A stretch of DNA of 32,748 bases from Parvibaculum sp. (GTDB lineage: Bacteria; Pseudomonadota; Alphaproteobacteria; Parvibaculales; Parvibaculaceae): assembly GCA_031291615.1 (NCBI GenBank), contig JARLIS010000059.1:1-32748 (forward strand), written 5' to 3'. A program made the position numbers and the translations under genes. The notes under the pieces were generated by a model. That model was given only the letters and a program-made list of their open reading frames with translations, was not told where the DNA came from and did no database searches. This document shows positions 9,014 to 17,919 of this stretch, piece by piece (the first letter of the stretch is position 1; every line of letters begins with the position of its first letter).

Positions 9014-12000
9014 GTGATGCGGCGTGGGGGCCTGAAAGCGGTGCGTGCCGTCGGTGCGCTGGCGGCGGCGTTGTTGACGCTTGCGCCAGTCGGCGCCCGC
9101 GCGCTCGACGCCATCGTCATGGACGACGACCGGCCCGTGGTCGATCTGACGCCCTTCATGGAGCGCCATGAGGAGAAGGGCAAGAAGCTCACCATCGAGG
9201 CGCCCGATGCCGGCCCCTCCGATCAGGATGCGGGCAGCCCCTCGAAACTTCCATCCGCCAATGCTCCCGCCGCCGCGCCTGCGCCCTCCGCCGACAATGG
9301 CGATACGGCCGAAGGCGGCGACAATGACGACGGTTCGGTTGTCCTCGCCGACGGCTCGACGCAAGTCAACGGCATCTGGCTCGCCGTGGCGCTGCGCAAC
9401 CGCTCGCAGGATGAAGTGACGCGCTTTCTCGTCGCCGACGAGCGCGGGCGTGGCTTCCTCAATCTCGTCTGGCCGGTGCCGGGCGCGGGCGTCGACCGCG
9501 CCTATGCGGCGGGCGCCGAAGACCCTGTGCCTGCGACCGAAGATGCGCGGCCGGGCTTTTCCGTTTTCGCCCTTTCCGTCGATCCGGCGACGAGCGTCAC
9601 CGTCGCGCTCCATTCCGAAAAACCCGCGCCCGCCGGTCTCTATCTCTGGAAACCTTCCTCGTGGCAGAGCTTCAACCGCCGCCTGTCCCTCATTCAGGGC
9701 GGCATGCTCGGCGTCATCGCCGCCTTTACGATCTATCTGGCGGGTCTCGCCGTGCTGACGCGCGTGCCCGCCGCGCGGGCGACCGCGCTCCTTCTCGGCT
9801 CCGGCTTCCTCGTCGAGCTTGCCGAGTTCGGCTATCTCGGCTCGATCTTCGGCGCCTCGCCCCATTGGGATGCATTCCTGCGCACCTCCGCGCTGGCGCT
9901 CTTCGGCTGCGCTGTTTTCGCGCTCGAGCGCTTTTTCCTCGATCTCGAACGCCACTTCCGCTGGCCCGTGCGCCTGGCGCGCTACATGGGCTATGTCGTT
10001 CTCGCAGCGATCCCGCTGGCGATCTTCAACGCGCCCGCGGGCGGCCTCCTCGTCCGGTTGAGCCTCGCCGTCGCGCTTTTCGGCGGTGCGCCGCTCGTCG
10101 TGGTGGCGGCACTTCGCGGCGTGCGTCCGGCGCAGCTTCTCATTCCGGGCGCGGGCCTCTTTGGCCTCGCAGGACTTGCCTCCGCGCTCTATGCGGTCGG
10201 CTGGCTGCCGGGCGCCTTCATCGGCACGCCGCTCACCGCCGGCTTCTTCACCATCGCGCTGGTGCTCTTCGCCTTCGCCGCCGCCTATCACGCGCAGGGC
10301 GGACGCCGCCGCGCCGACACCGGCACCATGCGCAGCGAGCAGCGCCACGCCTTCGCTCTGTCGGGCGCGCGTCAGGGCGTCTGGGACTGGGACATCGTCG
10401 CCGACACCTTCTACGTTTCGCCCTCGGTCGAGGCGATGCTTGGCCTCGATCCGGGCGCGCTTGGCGGCACCGAAGTCGCATGGCGCGAGCACATGCACCC
10501 CGCCGACCGCGAAACCTATCGCAACGCGCTCAACGCCTATATCGGTCGCGGCAGCGTTTCCTTCACGCTTGAATTCCGCATGCGCCATTCCGACGGCTCC
10601 TATCGCTGGGTCGCGCTTGCGGCAAGCTGCATCGCCGGCAGCGAAGGCTTCGCCGCGCGCTGCATCGGCACAGCAAGCGACATCACCGCGAGGAAGCTCG
10701 CCGAGGAACGGCTTTTCCACGACGCTGTGCATGACAGCCTGACGGGCCTGCCGAACCGCGCCCTCTTCATGGACCGCCTCGACCGCGCCATCCGCCGCTC
10801 GGGCCTCATCGACCGTCCGCGCGCCGCCCTGCTGCTGGTCGATCTCGACCGCTTCAAGACGGTGAACGACAGCCTCGGCCATTCGGGCGGCGACGCGCTG
10901 CTGATCGCGGTTGCGCGCCGGCTCGAATCCCTCGTCACGCACGAAGACACGGTCGCACGCATCGACGGCGACGAATTCGCCGTTCTGCTCGCCACCCGGA
11001 CGACGCGCGAGGACGCGCTCGCCTTCGCCGAGTCGCTCGCCGAGTTTCTCTCGCAGCCCATCGAGATCGCCGGCCAGGAAGTGTTCCCGACATCCTCCAT
11101 CGGCGTTTCCATCTGCGAAGACCAGCACGAGCGCCCCGAAGACCTGCTCAACGAGGTCGAGATCGCCATGTACCGCGCCAAGCGGTTGGGCAAGGCGCGC
11201 ATCGAAATCTTCGAGCCCGGCATGCGCGGCGAGACCGACGATCATCTGGCGGTCGAGACCGATCTCCGCCGCGCGCTCGAGCGCAAGCAGCTTGAAATGT
11301 ACTATCAGCCCATCATGTCGCTGACCGATGGCGGCATACGCGGCTTCGAGGCGCTGGTGCGCTGGAACCATCCCGAGCGCGGCCTGCTGACGCCGGACGA
11401 CTTCGTGCCGCTCGCTGAGGAACTCGGCCTCATCAACGAGATCGGCCGCTTCGCGCTTCGCGCCGCCAGCGAGGAACTGGCGACGTGGCAGAAACTGTTT
11501 CCGCAGGAGCGCCCGCTATTTGCCAGCGTCAATGTGTCGAGCCGCCAGCTTCTGCGCCACGACCTCATCGAAGACGTGAAGCGCGTGCTGAACCGCATCG
11601 ACATCGCGCAGGGCTCGCTGAAGCTCGAAGTGACGGAATCCCTCGTGATGGAGAACCCGGAATTCGCCGCCCAGGTTCTCGCCCGTGTGAAGAGCCTCGG
11701 CGCAGGTCTTTCGCTCGACGATTTCGGCACCGGCTATTCGAGCCTGAGCTATCTTCAGCGTTTCCCCTTCGACACGCTGAAGGTCGATCGTTCCTTCGTC
11801 GCAGGCATGTCGGCCGACCGCGAAACGCCGCTCATCATCCGCTCCATGGTGACGCTCGCCCACGACCTCGGCATGGAAGTCGTCGCCGAGGGGACGGAGA
11901 GCGAGGAGCAGGCGCAAGACCTCGCCGCCATGGGTTGCGATTTCGGCCAGGGCTATTTCTTCGGCCAGCCGATGCGCGCCGCCGAGGCGCTCGACTTCAT

Positions 12001-12022
12001 CGCCCGCCACTGGCAGCGCTAG
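9014..12022 (+). CDS. membrane sensor with 7TM-type region, PAS, GGDEF and EAL domains
   Basis: 1002 aa signalling protein for cyclic di-GMP. Order: signal peptide (~1-31), an Ala/Pro/Asp-rich linker (~65-112), a predicted periplasmic 7TMR-DISM-like domain (~115-222), about seven transmembrane helices (~223-426), a PAS domain (~445-560, [22 protein letters not shown]), GGDEF (~570-735, starting [13 protein letters not shown]) and EAL (~755-1000). The EAL domain keeps [33 protein letters not shown] and QGYFFGQPM, so phosphodiesterase activity is expected. The GGDEF signature reads DGDEF ([11 protein letters not shown]), with Asp in place of the first Gly, so cyclase activity is doubtful. GTG at 9014 and ATG at 9017 are adjacent possible starts. 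The ligand of the periplasmic part is unknown. Confidence 0.92.
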   Translation: MMRRGGLKAVRAVGALAAALLTLAPVGARALDAIVMDDDRPVVDLTPFMERHEEKGKKLTIEAPDAGPSDQDAGSPSKLPSANAPAAAPAPSADNGDTAEGGDNDDGSVVLADGSTQVNGIWLAVALRNRSQDEVTRFLVADERGRGFLNLVWPVPGAGVDRAYAAGAEDPVPATEDARPGFSVFALSVDPATSVTVALHSEKPAPAGLYLWKPSSWQSFNRRLSLIQGGMLGVIAAFTIYLAGLAVLTRVPAARATALLLGSGFLVELAEFGYLGSIFGASPHWDAFLRTSALALFGCAVFALERFFLDLERHFRWPVRLARYMGYVVLAAIPLAIFNAPAGGLLVRLSLAVALFGGAPLVVVAALRGVRPAQLLIPGAGLFGLAGLASALYAVGWLPGAFIGTPLTAGFFTIALVLFAFAAAYHAQGGRRRADTGTMRSEQRHAFALSGARQGVWDWDIVADTFYVSPSVEAMLGLDPGALGGTEVAWREHMHPADRETYRNALNAYIGRGSVSFTLEFRMRHSDGSYRWVALAASCIAGSEGFAARCIGTASDITARKLAEERLFHDAVHDSLTGLPNRALFMDRLDRAIRRSGLIDRPRAALLLVDLDRFKTVNDSLGHSGGDALLIAVARRLESLVTHEDTVARIDGDEFAVLLATRTTREDALAFAESLAEFLSQPIEIAGQEVFPTSSIGVSICEDQHERPEDLLNEVEIAMYRAKRLGKARIEIFEPGMRGETDDHLAVETDLRRALERKQLEMYYQPIMSLTDGGIRGFEALVRWNHPERGLLTPDDFVPLAEELGLINEIGRFALRAASEELATWQKLFPQERPLFASVNVSSRQLLRHDLIEDVKRVLNRIDIAQGSLKLEVTESLVMENPEFAAQVLARVKSLGAGLSLDDFGTGYSSLSYLQRFPFDTLKVDRSFVAGMSADRETPLIIRSMVTLAHDLGMEVVAEGTESEEQAQDLAAMGCDFGQGYFFGQPMRAAEALDFIARHWQR

Positions 12023-12028
12023 CCGCGC

Positions 12029-12649
12029 TCAGGCGTGTCCCGCTTCGCCGGAAAGCAGCGACAGGTCGATGCCGATCTTGGCGAGCGCGCTGTGATACTT
12101 GGCGGCCAGGTCCGTGCCGAACAGAAGCTCCGGGTCGGGGTCGCAATGCAGCCAGCCATTCGCCTGAATTTCGGCTTCGAGCTGGCCGGGCGCCCAGCCC
12201 GCATAGCCGAGCGCGAGCAAGGCCCGGCTCGGCCCCTTGCCGAGCGCGATGGCGCGCAGAATGTCGAGGCTCGCGGTGAGGCCGACATCTTCGTCGACTG
12301 GCAGCGTCGAATCTTCGGAGAAATAATCCTGGGTATGCAGCACGAAGCCGCGCCCGATCTCGACCGGCCCGCCGACAAGCACGGGGCAGGCGATCATATT
12401 GTCGCGACGCGTCGGGCTTTCGCCGGGCACGCGAATGGAAAGCTGGTCGAGGAGATCGGGGAGCGTGATGTGCGGCGCGGGCTTGTTGACGACAATGCCC
12501 ATCGCGCCTTCGGGATTGTGCACACACATATAGATGAGCGTGCGCTCGAAACGCTCGTCGCCGATCGTCGGCATGGCAATCAGCATCTTGCCTTCGAGGA
12601 AACCGTCATCCTCGGGCCGGTAGCTGAAACTTCCCGTTGAAGGGTTCAT
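12029..12649 (-). CDS. UPF0301 (YqgE/AlgH) family protein
   Basis: 206 aa conserved protein of the UPF0301 family. Family marks are [29 protein letters not shown] at the N-terminus, [26 protein letters not shown] and [19 protein letters not shown]. AlgH of Pseudomonas was linked to alginate gene control, but the molecular function of the family is not established, so no symbol is given. It converges with the GGDEF/EAL gene (6 bp apart at the stops) and diverges from the DsbD-like gene. The ATG at 12649 lacks an obvious ribosome site. Confidence 0.92.
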   Translation of the reverse strand: MNPSTGSFSYRPEDDGFLEGKMLIAMPTIGDERFERTLIYMCVHNPEGAMGIVVNKPAPHITLPDLLDQLSIRVPGESPTRRDNMIACPVLVGGPVEIGRGFVLHTQDYFSEDSTLPVDEDVGLTASLDILRAIALGKGPSRALLALGYAGWAPGQLEAEIQANGWLHCDPDPELLFGTDLAAKYHSALAKIGIDLSLLSGEAGHA

Positions 12650-12799
12650 GTCAGTTTACCGTTGGCTACTGCGCCCGGACAGAAATGGACGCGAGCCCAT
12701 TGTCGCGCTTGACGGCGCTCATGTCACGCATTTGTGTGGATGCCGCGCGCTCGCTCGCGATGTAGTCTCATTCAACATCGCAAAGGGATGGATGCCGGA

Positions 12800-13627
12800 A
12801 TGAAGCGCAATGTGTGGAGATTGAGCGGCCTGCGATTGCAGGCTGCGCGCTTGTTCTGCCTTGCGCTCGCCTGCCTTTCTGGCGCCGCGATTGCGGAAGC
12901 GGCCACGTCCTCGATCTCGGGTGAGCGCGTGACGCTCGTCGCGGCGGAGAATGCGCCCGATGCGGGCGCGCTCCTTGCCGGCATCCGCATGGAGATGAAA
13001 GACGGCTGGCACACTTATTGGCGAATGCCGGGCGATTCAGGCATCGCGCCGACATTCGACTGGTCGGGTTCGAAGAACGTCGCCGCCGTCGAGCTTCTCT
13101 GGCCCGCGCCCGAGCGCTTCGACGCGAAGGGCGACAACACCGTCGGCTATGCGCGCGAAATCGTCTGGCCCGTTCTGGTGCGTGCGGCCGATCCCGCAAA
13201 GCCGGTGACGCTGAAACTCGCAATGTCCTATGGCGTCTGCTCCAACATCTGCGTGCCGGGCGAAGCCGATCTCGCGCTCGACCTGCCGGGCAACCCCGCG
13301 CCCGGAACGGACGCGCTCATCCGCCGCTATCTCATACGCGTGCCGGCGGCGCCCGCCGACGCCAACGCCGTCTCGGCGAAATTCATCGCCGGCGCAAAGC
13401 CCCTGCTCGAAGTGCGGTTGTCGGACGCGCATGAAGTCCCGGCGCTGATTGTCGAGGGACCGGCCGGCGCATGGTTCGGAACGCCGAAGGCCGCGCGAAA
13501 GGGCGGGGCGGTCGCCTATGCCGTCCCCGTCGAACTCGATCCCGGCAAGACGCTGAAAGGCGCAGAAGTGACGCTGACTTTTTCAGGCCCGGCAACCGCC
13601 ATCGAAGCGAAACGCAAGCTCGACTGA
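12800..13627 (+). CDS. secreted DsbD alpha-domain-like protein
   Basis: 275 aa exported protein. A signal peptide is clear (MKRNVWRLSG... LFCLALACLSGAAIAEA), with cleavage probably near AEA|ATSS. The mature part resembles the N-terminal (alpha) domain of the thiol:disulfide interchange protein DsbD: GWHTYWRMPGDSGIAPTFDW, LLWPAPERF and a cysteine pair in YGVCSNICVPGEADL. The membrane and C-terminal thioredoxin domains of full DsbD are absent. It could accept electrons from a CcdA-type membrane partner and help reduce periplasmic thiols such as those in cytochrome assembly (inference). The ATG at 12800 gives the cleanest signal peptide; an in-frame ATG at 12788 lies directly on the AAAGGG stretch, too close to serve it. 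Confidence 0.8.
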   Translation: MKRNVWRLSGLRLQAARLFCLALACLSGAAIAEAATSSISGERVTLVAAENAPDAGALLAGIRMEMKDGWHTYWRMPGDSGIAPTFDWSGSKNVAAVELLWPAPERFDAKGDNTVGYAREIVWPVLVRAADPAKPVTLKLAMSYGVCSNICVPGEADLALDLPGNPAPGTDALIRRYLIRVPAAPADANAVSAKFIAGAKPLLEVRLSDAHEVPALIVEGPAGAWFGTPKAARKGGAVAYAVPVELDPGKTLKGAEVTLTFSGPATAIEAKRKLD

Positions 13628-13743
13628 GAGCCGTCACGGATTTGTGAAGCGCGCCGCCGGGGCTGGCGGCCTGCCGCTTTTGGCGCTTTAATGCCGCCCA
13701 ACGAAAACGCCGCATATCGCCGCGACAGAACATGGAGGCATGA

Positions 13744-14229
13744 ATGACGATCAATGTCGGAGACCGCATCCCGGACGTCACGCTGATGAAACTGACGGAC
13801 AAGGGCCCCGCGCCGGTGAAGACGGGCGATTACTTCAAGGGCCGCAAGGTCGTCATCTTCGCGCTGCCAGGCGCCTTCACGCCGACCTGCTCGAACCAGC
13901 ATCTGCCGGGCTTCATCCAGAAGTCGGACACGATCAAGGGCAAGGGCGTCGACGAAATCGCCTGCGTCTCGGTCAACGACGCCTTCGTCATGGGCGCCTG
14001 GGGCAAGGCGCAGGGCGCCGAGGGCAAGGTGACGATGCTCGGCGACGGCAACGGCGAATTCACGAAAAAGCTCGGCCTCGATTTCGACGGTTCGGGCTTC
14101 GGCATGGGCACGCGCTCGCTCCGCTACTCGATGCTGGTCGATGACGGCGTCGTGAAGTCGCTCAACAAGGAGCCGAACCCCGGCGAGGCGAAAGTCTCCG
14201 GCGCGGACAATATTCTCGCGCAGCTCTGA
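13744..14229 (+). CDS. peroxiredoxin (Prx5/AhpC-TSA family)
   Basis: 161 aa thiol peroxidase that reduces hydrogen peroxide and organic peroxides. The peroxidatic cysteine is Cys49 in the Prx5-type motif PGAFTPTCSNQHLPGF. Another cysteine is Cys74 (EIACVSVNDAFVMGAWGKA), a position typical of this subfamily; the resolving thiol may come from it or from glutathione/glutaredoxin. The ATG at 13744 is preceded by GGAGG at 13734-13738 with ideal spacing. It is convergent with rnhA; the palindrome at 14252-14282 lies between them. Confidence 0.94.
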   Translation: MTINVGDRIPDVTLMKLTDKGPAPVKTGDYFKGRKVVIFALPGAFTPTCSNQHLPGFIQKSDTIKGKGVDEIACVSVNDAFVMGAWGKAQGAEGKVTMLGDGNGEFTKKLGLDFDGSGFGMGTRSLRYSMLVDDGVVKSLNKEPNPGEAKVSGADNILAQL

Positions 14230-14251
14230 CGTCCGTCGTTCGCACTTTTGT

Positions 14252-14282
14252 CGTCATCGCCCGGCTCGACCGGGCGATGACG
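14252..14282. repeat. perfect 13-bp-stem palindrome downstream of the peroxiredoxin gene
   Basis: CGTCATCGCCCGG (14252-14264) and CCGGGCGATGACG (14270-14282) pair perfectly with the 5-base loop CTCGA. It lies 23 bp after the peroxiredoxin stop and 18 bp before the rnhA stop, so it can cap both transcripts. No T-run flanks it. A close relative with the same core and loop type is at 19488-19518. Similar palindromes are common between genes in alphaproteobacteria. Confidence 0.85.
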
Positions 14283-14300
14283 CCGAAGGCGATCGAGTGT

Positions 14301-14756
14301 TTATTTCCCGCTTGCCTGAAAGGGCTCCATGCCCCGCCGCGCCAGTTCGTCCGCGCGCTCGTTGCCGTCATGGCCTGAATGGCCTTTGACCCAGTGCCAG
14401 CTTATGTCGTGGGTCTCGATGGCAAGCTCCAGCCTTTTCCACAGGTCGTCGTTCTTCACCGGCTTCTTGTCGGCGGTGCGCCAGCCGTTGCGCTTCCAGT
14501 TGTGAATCCATTTGGTGATGCCGTCGCGGAGATAGACGGAATCGGTATGGAGCTTCACATGGCTCGGCCGCTTCAGGGCTTCAAGCGCCTGAATGGCCGC
14601 CATCAATTCCATGCGGTTATTGGTCGTGAGCTTTTCGCCGCCGCAAAGCTCCTTCTCGCTGCCCTTGTAGACCATCAGCGCGCCCCAGCCGCCGGGGCCG
14701 GGATTCCCGGAGCACGCACCATCCGTGTAAATCTCGATCGCTTCGCCCTTGGTCAT
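14301..14756 (-). CDS. rnhA: ribonuclease HI
   Basis: 151 aa endonuclease that cuts the RNA strand of RNA-DNA hybrids, for example R-loops and primer remnants. The full catalytic set is visible: Asp12 ([16 protein letters not shown]), Glu50 (NNRMELMA), Asp72 ([12 protein letters not shown]), His126 (KGHSGHDGN) and Asp136 (ERADELAR). Each is offset by 2 from the known E. coli residues. Its ATG overlaps the thrB stop by 4 bp (ATGA), so it is translated in the ispH-thrB-rnhA transcript. Confidence 0.97.
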   Translation of the reverse strand: MTKGEAIEIYTDGACSGNPGPGGWGALMVYKGSEKELCGGEKLTTNNRMELMAAIQALEALKRPSHVKLHTDSVYLRDGITKWIHNWKRNGWRTADKKPVKNDDLWKRLELAIETHDISWHWVKGHSGHDGNERADELARRGMEPFQASGK

Positions 14757-15718
14757 GCGTCGAGGCCGTAACCGGCGGGCGAGGCGATGCCGCGATGAAA
14801 GCGCAGCCGCTTCACATATTCGATGGGGTTCTTCGGCTGAACCAGCGCGCCGGGCTGCCGGTTCTGCCAGTCGTAGAGCCTCGTCAGCAGGAAGCGCATG
14901 GCGCTGCCCCGTGCGAGAAGCGGGAGCGCGTCGAGCTCCGCCGCATCGAGCGGCCGCACGCCGGTATAGGCCTGCAACAGCGCCCGCGCCTTGGTGATGT
15001 TGAACGAGCCGTCATGCTCGAAGCACCAGGCGTTGAGGCAGATCGCAAGGTCATAGGCGAGCGCGTCGTTGCAGGCGAAATAGAAATCGAAAATGCCGGA
15101 GAGCTTCTCGCCGATGAAAAAAACATTGTCGGGAAAGAGATCGGCATGAATGACGCCTTGCGGCAGCGCCTTCGGCCAGTTGCTCTCCAGCGTGCGAAGC
15201 TCCGCATCGAGTTCGGCGGCAAGCCCGCCGACCACTTCATCCGCCCGCGCCCGGCTCGCCTCGAAAAGCGGCCGCCAGCCCGAAACGCCGAGCGCGTTGT
15301 CGCGCGTCAGCTGGAAGTCGCGGCCCGCGAGATGAAATTTGGCCAGCGCCTCACCGAGCGCCGCGCAATGGCGCGGCTGCGGACGGCGCACCGAAACGCC
15401 TTCGAGAAAGGTGATGAGCGCGGCGGGCCGCCCGGCAAGCTCGCCCAGCATGTCGCCCCGCGCATTACGCAAGGGCACGGGGCAGGCGATGCCCTTGCCC
15501 GCCAGATGGTTCATCAGCCCGAGAAAAAACGGCAGGTCGTTCTTCGCCACGCGCTTTTCATAAAGCGTCAGGAAGAAAATGCCCTTGTCCGTATGGAGCA
15601 TGAAGTTCGAATTTTCGACGCCCTCGGCGATGCCCTTGTAGGAGAGCAACCGGCCGAGGCCATAGGGTTCGAGAAAAGCTTCTAGCTCGTCGTCGGGGAC
15701 TTCGGTGTAAACGGCCAT
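14753..15718 (-). CDS. thrB: homoserine kinase (type II, APH fold)
   Basis: 321 aa kinase that makes O-phosphohomoserine, the substrate of threonine synthase. It belongs to the aminoglycoside-phosphotransferase-like fold, not the GHMP kinase fold of enteric ThrB. The N-terminus [22 protein letters not shown] and the segment [13 protein letters not shown] are typical. The catalytic loop is [14 protein letters not shown] (His-x-Asp...Asn) and the metal-binding Asp is in GIFDFYFAC. The open frame runs further upstream to 15847, but the ATG at 15718 matches the family start. It lies 19 bp after ispH and overlaps rnhA by 4 bp. Confidence 0.96.
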   Translation of the reverse strand: MAVYTEVPDDELEAFLEPYGLGRLLSYKGIAEGVENSNFMLHTDKGIFFLTLYEKRVAKNDLPFFLGLMNHLAGKGIACPVPLRNARGDMLGELAGRPAALITFLEGVSVRRPQPRHCAALGEALAKFHLAGRDFQLTRDNALGVSGWRPLFEASRARADEVVGGLAAELDAELRTLESNWPKALPQGVIHADLFPDNVFFIGEKLSGIFDFYFACNDALAYDLAICLNAWCFEHDGSFNITKARALLQAYTGVRPLDAAELDALPLLARGSAMRFLLTRLYDWQNRQPGALVQPKNPIEYVKRLRFHRGIASPAGYGLDA

Positions 15719-15737
15719 ATGCGCCTGCTCCGCCTGC

Positions 15738-16697
15738 CTATTGTCCGGCCAGCGCGCGCGGCAGCTTGAACTGCACGGACTCGCGATTGACAGGCGCGTC
15801 CTCGACCGTGACGTCGAAGCGCTCGCGGAACGCCGCCACGACTTCATCGACCAGCACCTCGGGCGCGCTCGCGCCGGCCGTGAGGCCGACCGTGCGCGGC
15901 TGGCCGAGCGCCGCCCAGTCTATGTCTTCGGCGCGCTGCACCAGCGCGGCATAGGCGCAGCCCGCCCGCGCCGCCACTTCGACAAGCCGCATCGAGTTCG
16001 ACGAATTGGGCGCGCCGATGACGAGCATGGCCTCGGCGCGCGGCGCGATGGTCTTCACCGCCTCCTGCCTGTTCGTCGTCGCATAGCAGATGTCTTCCTT
16101 GTGCGGGGCGGCAATGGCGGGAAAGCGCCGCTTCAGCACCGAGACGATCTCGGCCGTGTCATCGACCGACAGCGTCGTCTGCGTGATGAAGGCGAGCTTC
16201 GAGGCATCAAGCGGCGTGAAGGCCTCCGCATCCGCCACCGTCTCGACGAGCTTCACCGCGCCTTCCGGCAATTGCCCCATCGTGCCGATGACTTCCGGAT
16301 GACCGTCATGCCCGATCAGGATGATTTCGAGCCCGCGCTCGTTGAGCCTTTCGGCTTCCACATGCACCTTGGACACGAGCGGGCAGGTGGCGTCGTAATA
16401 AATCAGTTCGCGCGCCTTGGCGTCGGCGGGCACGGATTTCGGCACGCCATGCGCCGAGAAGATCACCCGCGCGCCTTCCGGCACCTCGTCCAGCTCCTCG
16501 ACGAACACCGCGCCCTTGCGCTCCAGCGCCTCGACCACGAAGCGGTTATGCACGATCTCATGGCGCACATAGACAGGCGGCCCGAACCTGTCGAGCGCCG
16601 TCTCGACGATTTGGATCGCCCGGTCGACGCCCGCGCAAAAGCCGCGAGGCGAGGCCAGGATCAGCGTCAGCTTGGGCCGGGATGAAGAATGGGTCAT
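15738..16697 (-). CDS. ispH: 4-hydroxy-3-methylbut-2-enyl diphosphate reductase
   Basis: 319 aa iron-sulfur enzyme (LytB/IspH), the last step of the MEP isoprenoid pathway, making IPP and DMAPP. The three cluster cysteines are Cys21 ([11 protein letters not shown]), Cys105 ([12 protein letters not shown]) and Cys204 ([11 protein letters not shown]). [19 protein letters not shown] and the SSNS motif ([10 protein letters not shown]) complete the family pattern. The ATG at 16697 ([19 protein letters not shown]) is preferred over upstream in-frame starts because it matches the usual N-terminus and GGAG lies about 10 bp before it. First gene of the ispH-thrB-rnhA set. Confidence 0.97.
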   Translation of the reverse strand: MTHSSSRPKLTLILASPRGFCAGVDRAIQIVETALDRFGPPVYVRHEIVHNRFVVEALERKGAVFVEELDEVPEGARVIFSAHGVPKSVPADAKARELIYYDATCPLVSKVHVEAERLNERGLEIILIGHDGHPEVIGTMGQLPEGAVKLVETVADAEAFTPLDASKLAFITQTTLSVDDTAEIVSVLKRRFPAIAAPHKEDICYATTNRQEAVKTIAPRAEAMLVIGAPNSSNSMRLVEVAARAGCAYAALVQRAEDIDWAALGQPRTVGLTAGASAPEVLVDEVVAAFRERFDVTVEDAPVNRESVQFKLPRALAGQ

Positions 16698-16970
16698 GAG
16701 GTTCGGGCTCCGGTCCCGAGCTTGTAGCATGGCGGACACTTCGATAAAGTGCCCGCGCCGCCTCAAGCGGCTGGGCCTTGCCTAAACCTATGAAAAGCAA
16801 GGCTTTCGGGGTCGTCTCTCGTCGGTAATAGAGTGGCCCGGTCGAGGAAAGTCAAGAAACGCGAGCCGTCCGGCCGTGCGCCACAACCACCATTTATCGA
16901 AGCGAGTGACCTGACGATGCCGTTTCCCTTCGAGCAACATGACCACGCGCCCCGCCAGGTTTTTTTCACC

Positions 16971-17537
16971 ATGAAAAGACTCGCCCTGGCGGCGCTTCTT
17001 GTCGCCCCCCTCGCGCTTGGCGGTTGCAGCTGGTTCAGCAGCAGCGACGATGAAGACGAGATCGAAAAAGCCGCGCCTCAGCCTTGCCCGACCATCGGCG
17101 TGCTCGACGGGGCCGATCGCGTTACGGTCTTCAACGGCCGCGGCCGGGATCTGACGGATGTCGTGCTGCGCGGCGAAATCCGCAAGGCCGTCATCAAGTG
17201 CAAATACGACACCGACGAGCACACGATTTCGGTCGACCTCGCTTTCGACGGCCTGGCCGAAATGGGCCCGGCGGCCAATTCGCGCGATCAGGTTCTGAAG
17301 GGCTTCGCGGCCATCACCCGCACCGACGGCAAGATCGTCAACAAGCAGGAATTCGACATGCCGGTTTCCTTCGCCGGCACGAGCCGCCAGGTTCGCTTCG
17401 AAAAGGTGATCGAGGAAACGGTGCTGCCCTATGGCGGCGAGATCAATGGCAGCATTTACGAGATTCTGGTCGGCTTCCAGCTCACCCGCGAGCAGCTCGA
17501 CTACAACCGCAAGGTGCCTTCCACGCCGCTGAAATGA
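16971..17537 (+). CDS. putative lipoprotein of unknown function
   Basis: 188 aa protein with a clear lipoprotein signal: MKRLALAALLVAPLALGGC, lipobox LGGC with Cys19 as the acylated residue, followed by an acidic stretch (SSSDDEDEIEK). Two further cysteines (PQPCPTIGV and IKCKYD) could form a disulfide. The rest is mostly beta-like with no catalytic motif I recognise; it looks like a conserved alphaproteobacterial envelope protein. The open frame extends upstream to 16833 with other ATGs (16917), but only 16971 puts the signal peptide at the N-terminus. The ribosome site is weak (CAGG about 11 bp upstream). Transcribed toward the gcv operon, with a separate promoter in between. Confidence 0.75.
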   Translation: MKRLALAALLVAPLALGGCSWFSSSDDEDEIEKAAPQPCPTIGVLDGADRVTVFNGRGRDLTDVVLRGEIRKAVIKCKYDTDEHTISVDLAFDGLAEMGPAANSRDQVLKGFAAITRTDGKIVNKQEFDMPVSFAGTSRQVRFEKVIEETVLPYGGEINGSIYEILVGFQLTREQLDYNRKVPSTPLK

Positions 17538-17609
17538 CGGCGAGGCGCGGGATCCGGCCGAATCCCGTGGAAAACTGCGATTCGTTGAGGGGGCGGCGTC
17601 TGGCCGCGA

Positions 17610-17637
17610 TTGACTCCATGGTCCCCCCCAATATGAT
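17610..17637 (+). promoter_or_regulatory. sigma-70-type promoter of the glycine cleavage operon
   Basis: TTGACT at 17610-17615 and TATGAT at 17632-17637 with a 16-bp spacer, a strong match to the housekeeping consensus. Transcription would start about 20 bp before the riboswitch at 17665, exactly where it is needed. Confidence 0.7.
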
Positions 17638-17664
17638 CGCCCGACGACAGACTTCATACACATG

Positions 17665-17862
17665 AACTCTGCGGGAGAGACCGGGGTTTCAGACCCCGGC
17701 GCCGAAGGAGCAACCGCCCCGGAAACTCTCAGGCACAAAGGACCGCAGGGGGATGAATCTCTGGAAAGCAGGCCGCTCCGCTTGAGCAGGCCTCACCGAA
17801 GGGCGTAAGCGGCGGGCCTATCCGTTCCGCGAAATCTCTCAGGTTCCGCGACAGAGGGGGCG
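17665..17862 (+). ncRNA. tandem glycine riboswitch
   Basis: Two glycine-binding aptamers in series in the leader of gcvT. Aptamer 1 (~17667-17753): P1 from CTGCGG with CCGCAG, then GGGAGAGACC, GCCGAAGGAGCAA, AAACTCTCAGGCA and AAAGGACCGCAGG. Aptamer 2 (~17757-17860): TCTCTGGAAAGC, CACCGAAGGGCG, AAATCTCTCAGG and CGACAGAGGGGG, with P1 closed by TCTCTG/CAGAGG. These conserved blocks are diagnostic of the class. Such RNAs usually turn the gcv operon on when glycine is high. No clear terminator follows in the 58 nt before the gcvT start, so control may be at translation (inference). It fills most of the gene-free stretch 17538-17919. Confidence 0.95.
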
Positions 17863-17919
17863 CTACCGGCTTTGAAAGGCCGCGTGGCAGCCCTCGATGA
17901 TTCGCGACCTGGAGTTGGA

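Noticed and set aside
8345..11371. A 1008-codon minus-strand open frame opposite the GNAT and GGDEF/EAL genes
   Set aside because: Same reasons: no domain, shadow composition, and the plus-strand genes have clear motifs and ribosome sites.
13642..13700. Possible terminator after the DsbD-like gene (GCCGCC/GGCGGC stem)
   Set aside because: The stem is only 6 bp and the T-run is about 8 bp away, so support is too weak.
16698..16970. Promoters between the divergent ispH and lipoprotein genes
   Set aside because: Several TTG and TAT-like words occur on both strands, but no pair has both good boxes and proper spacing.
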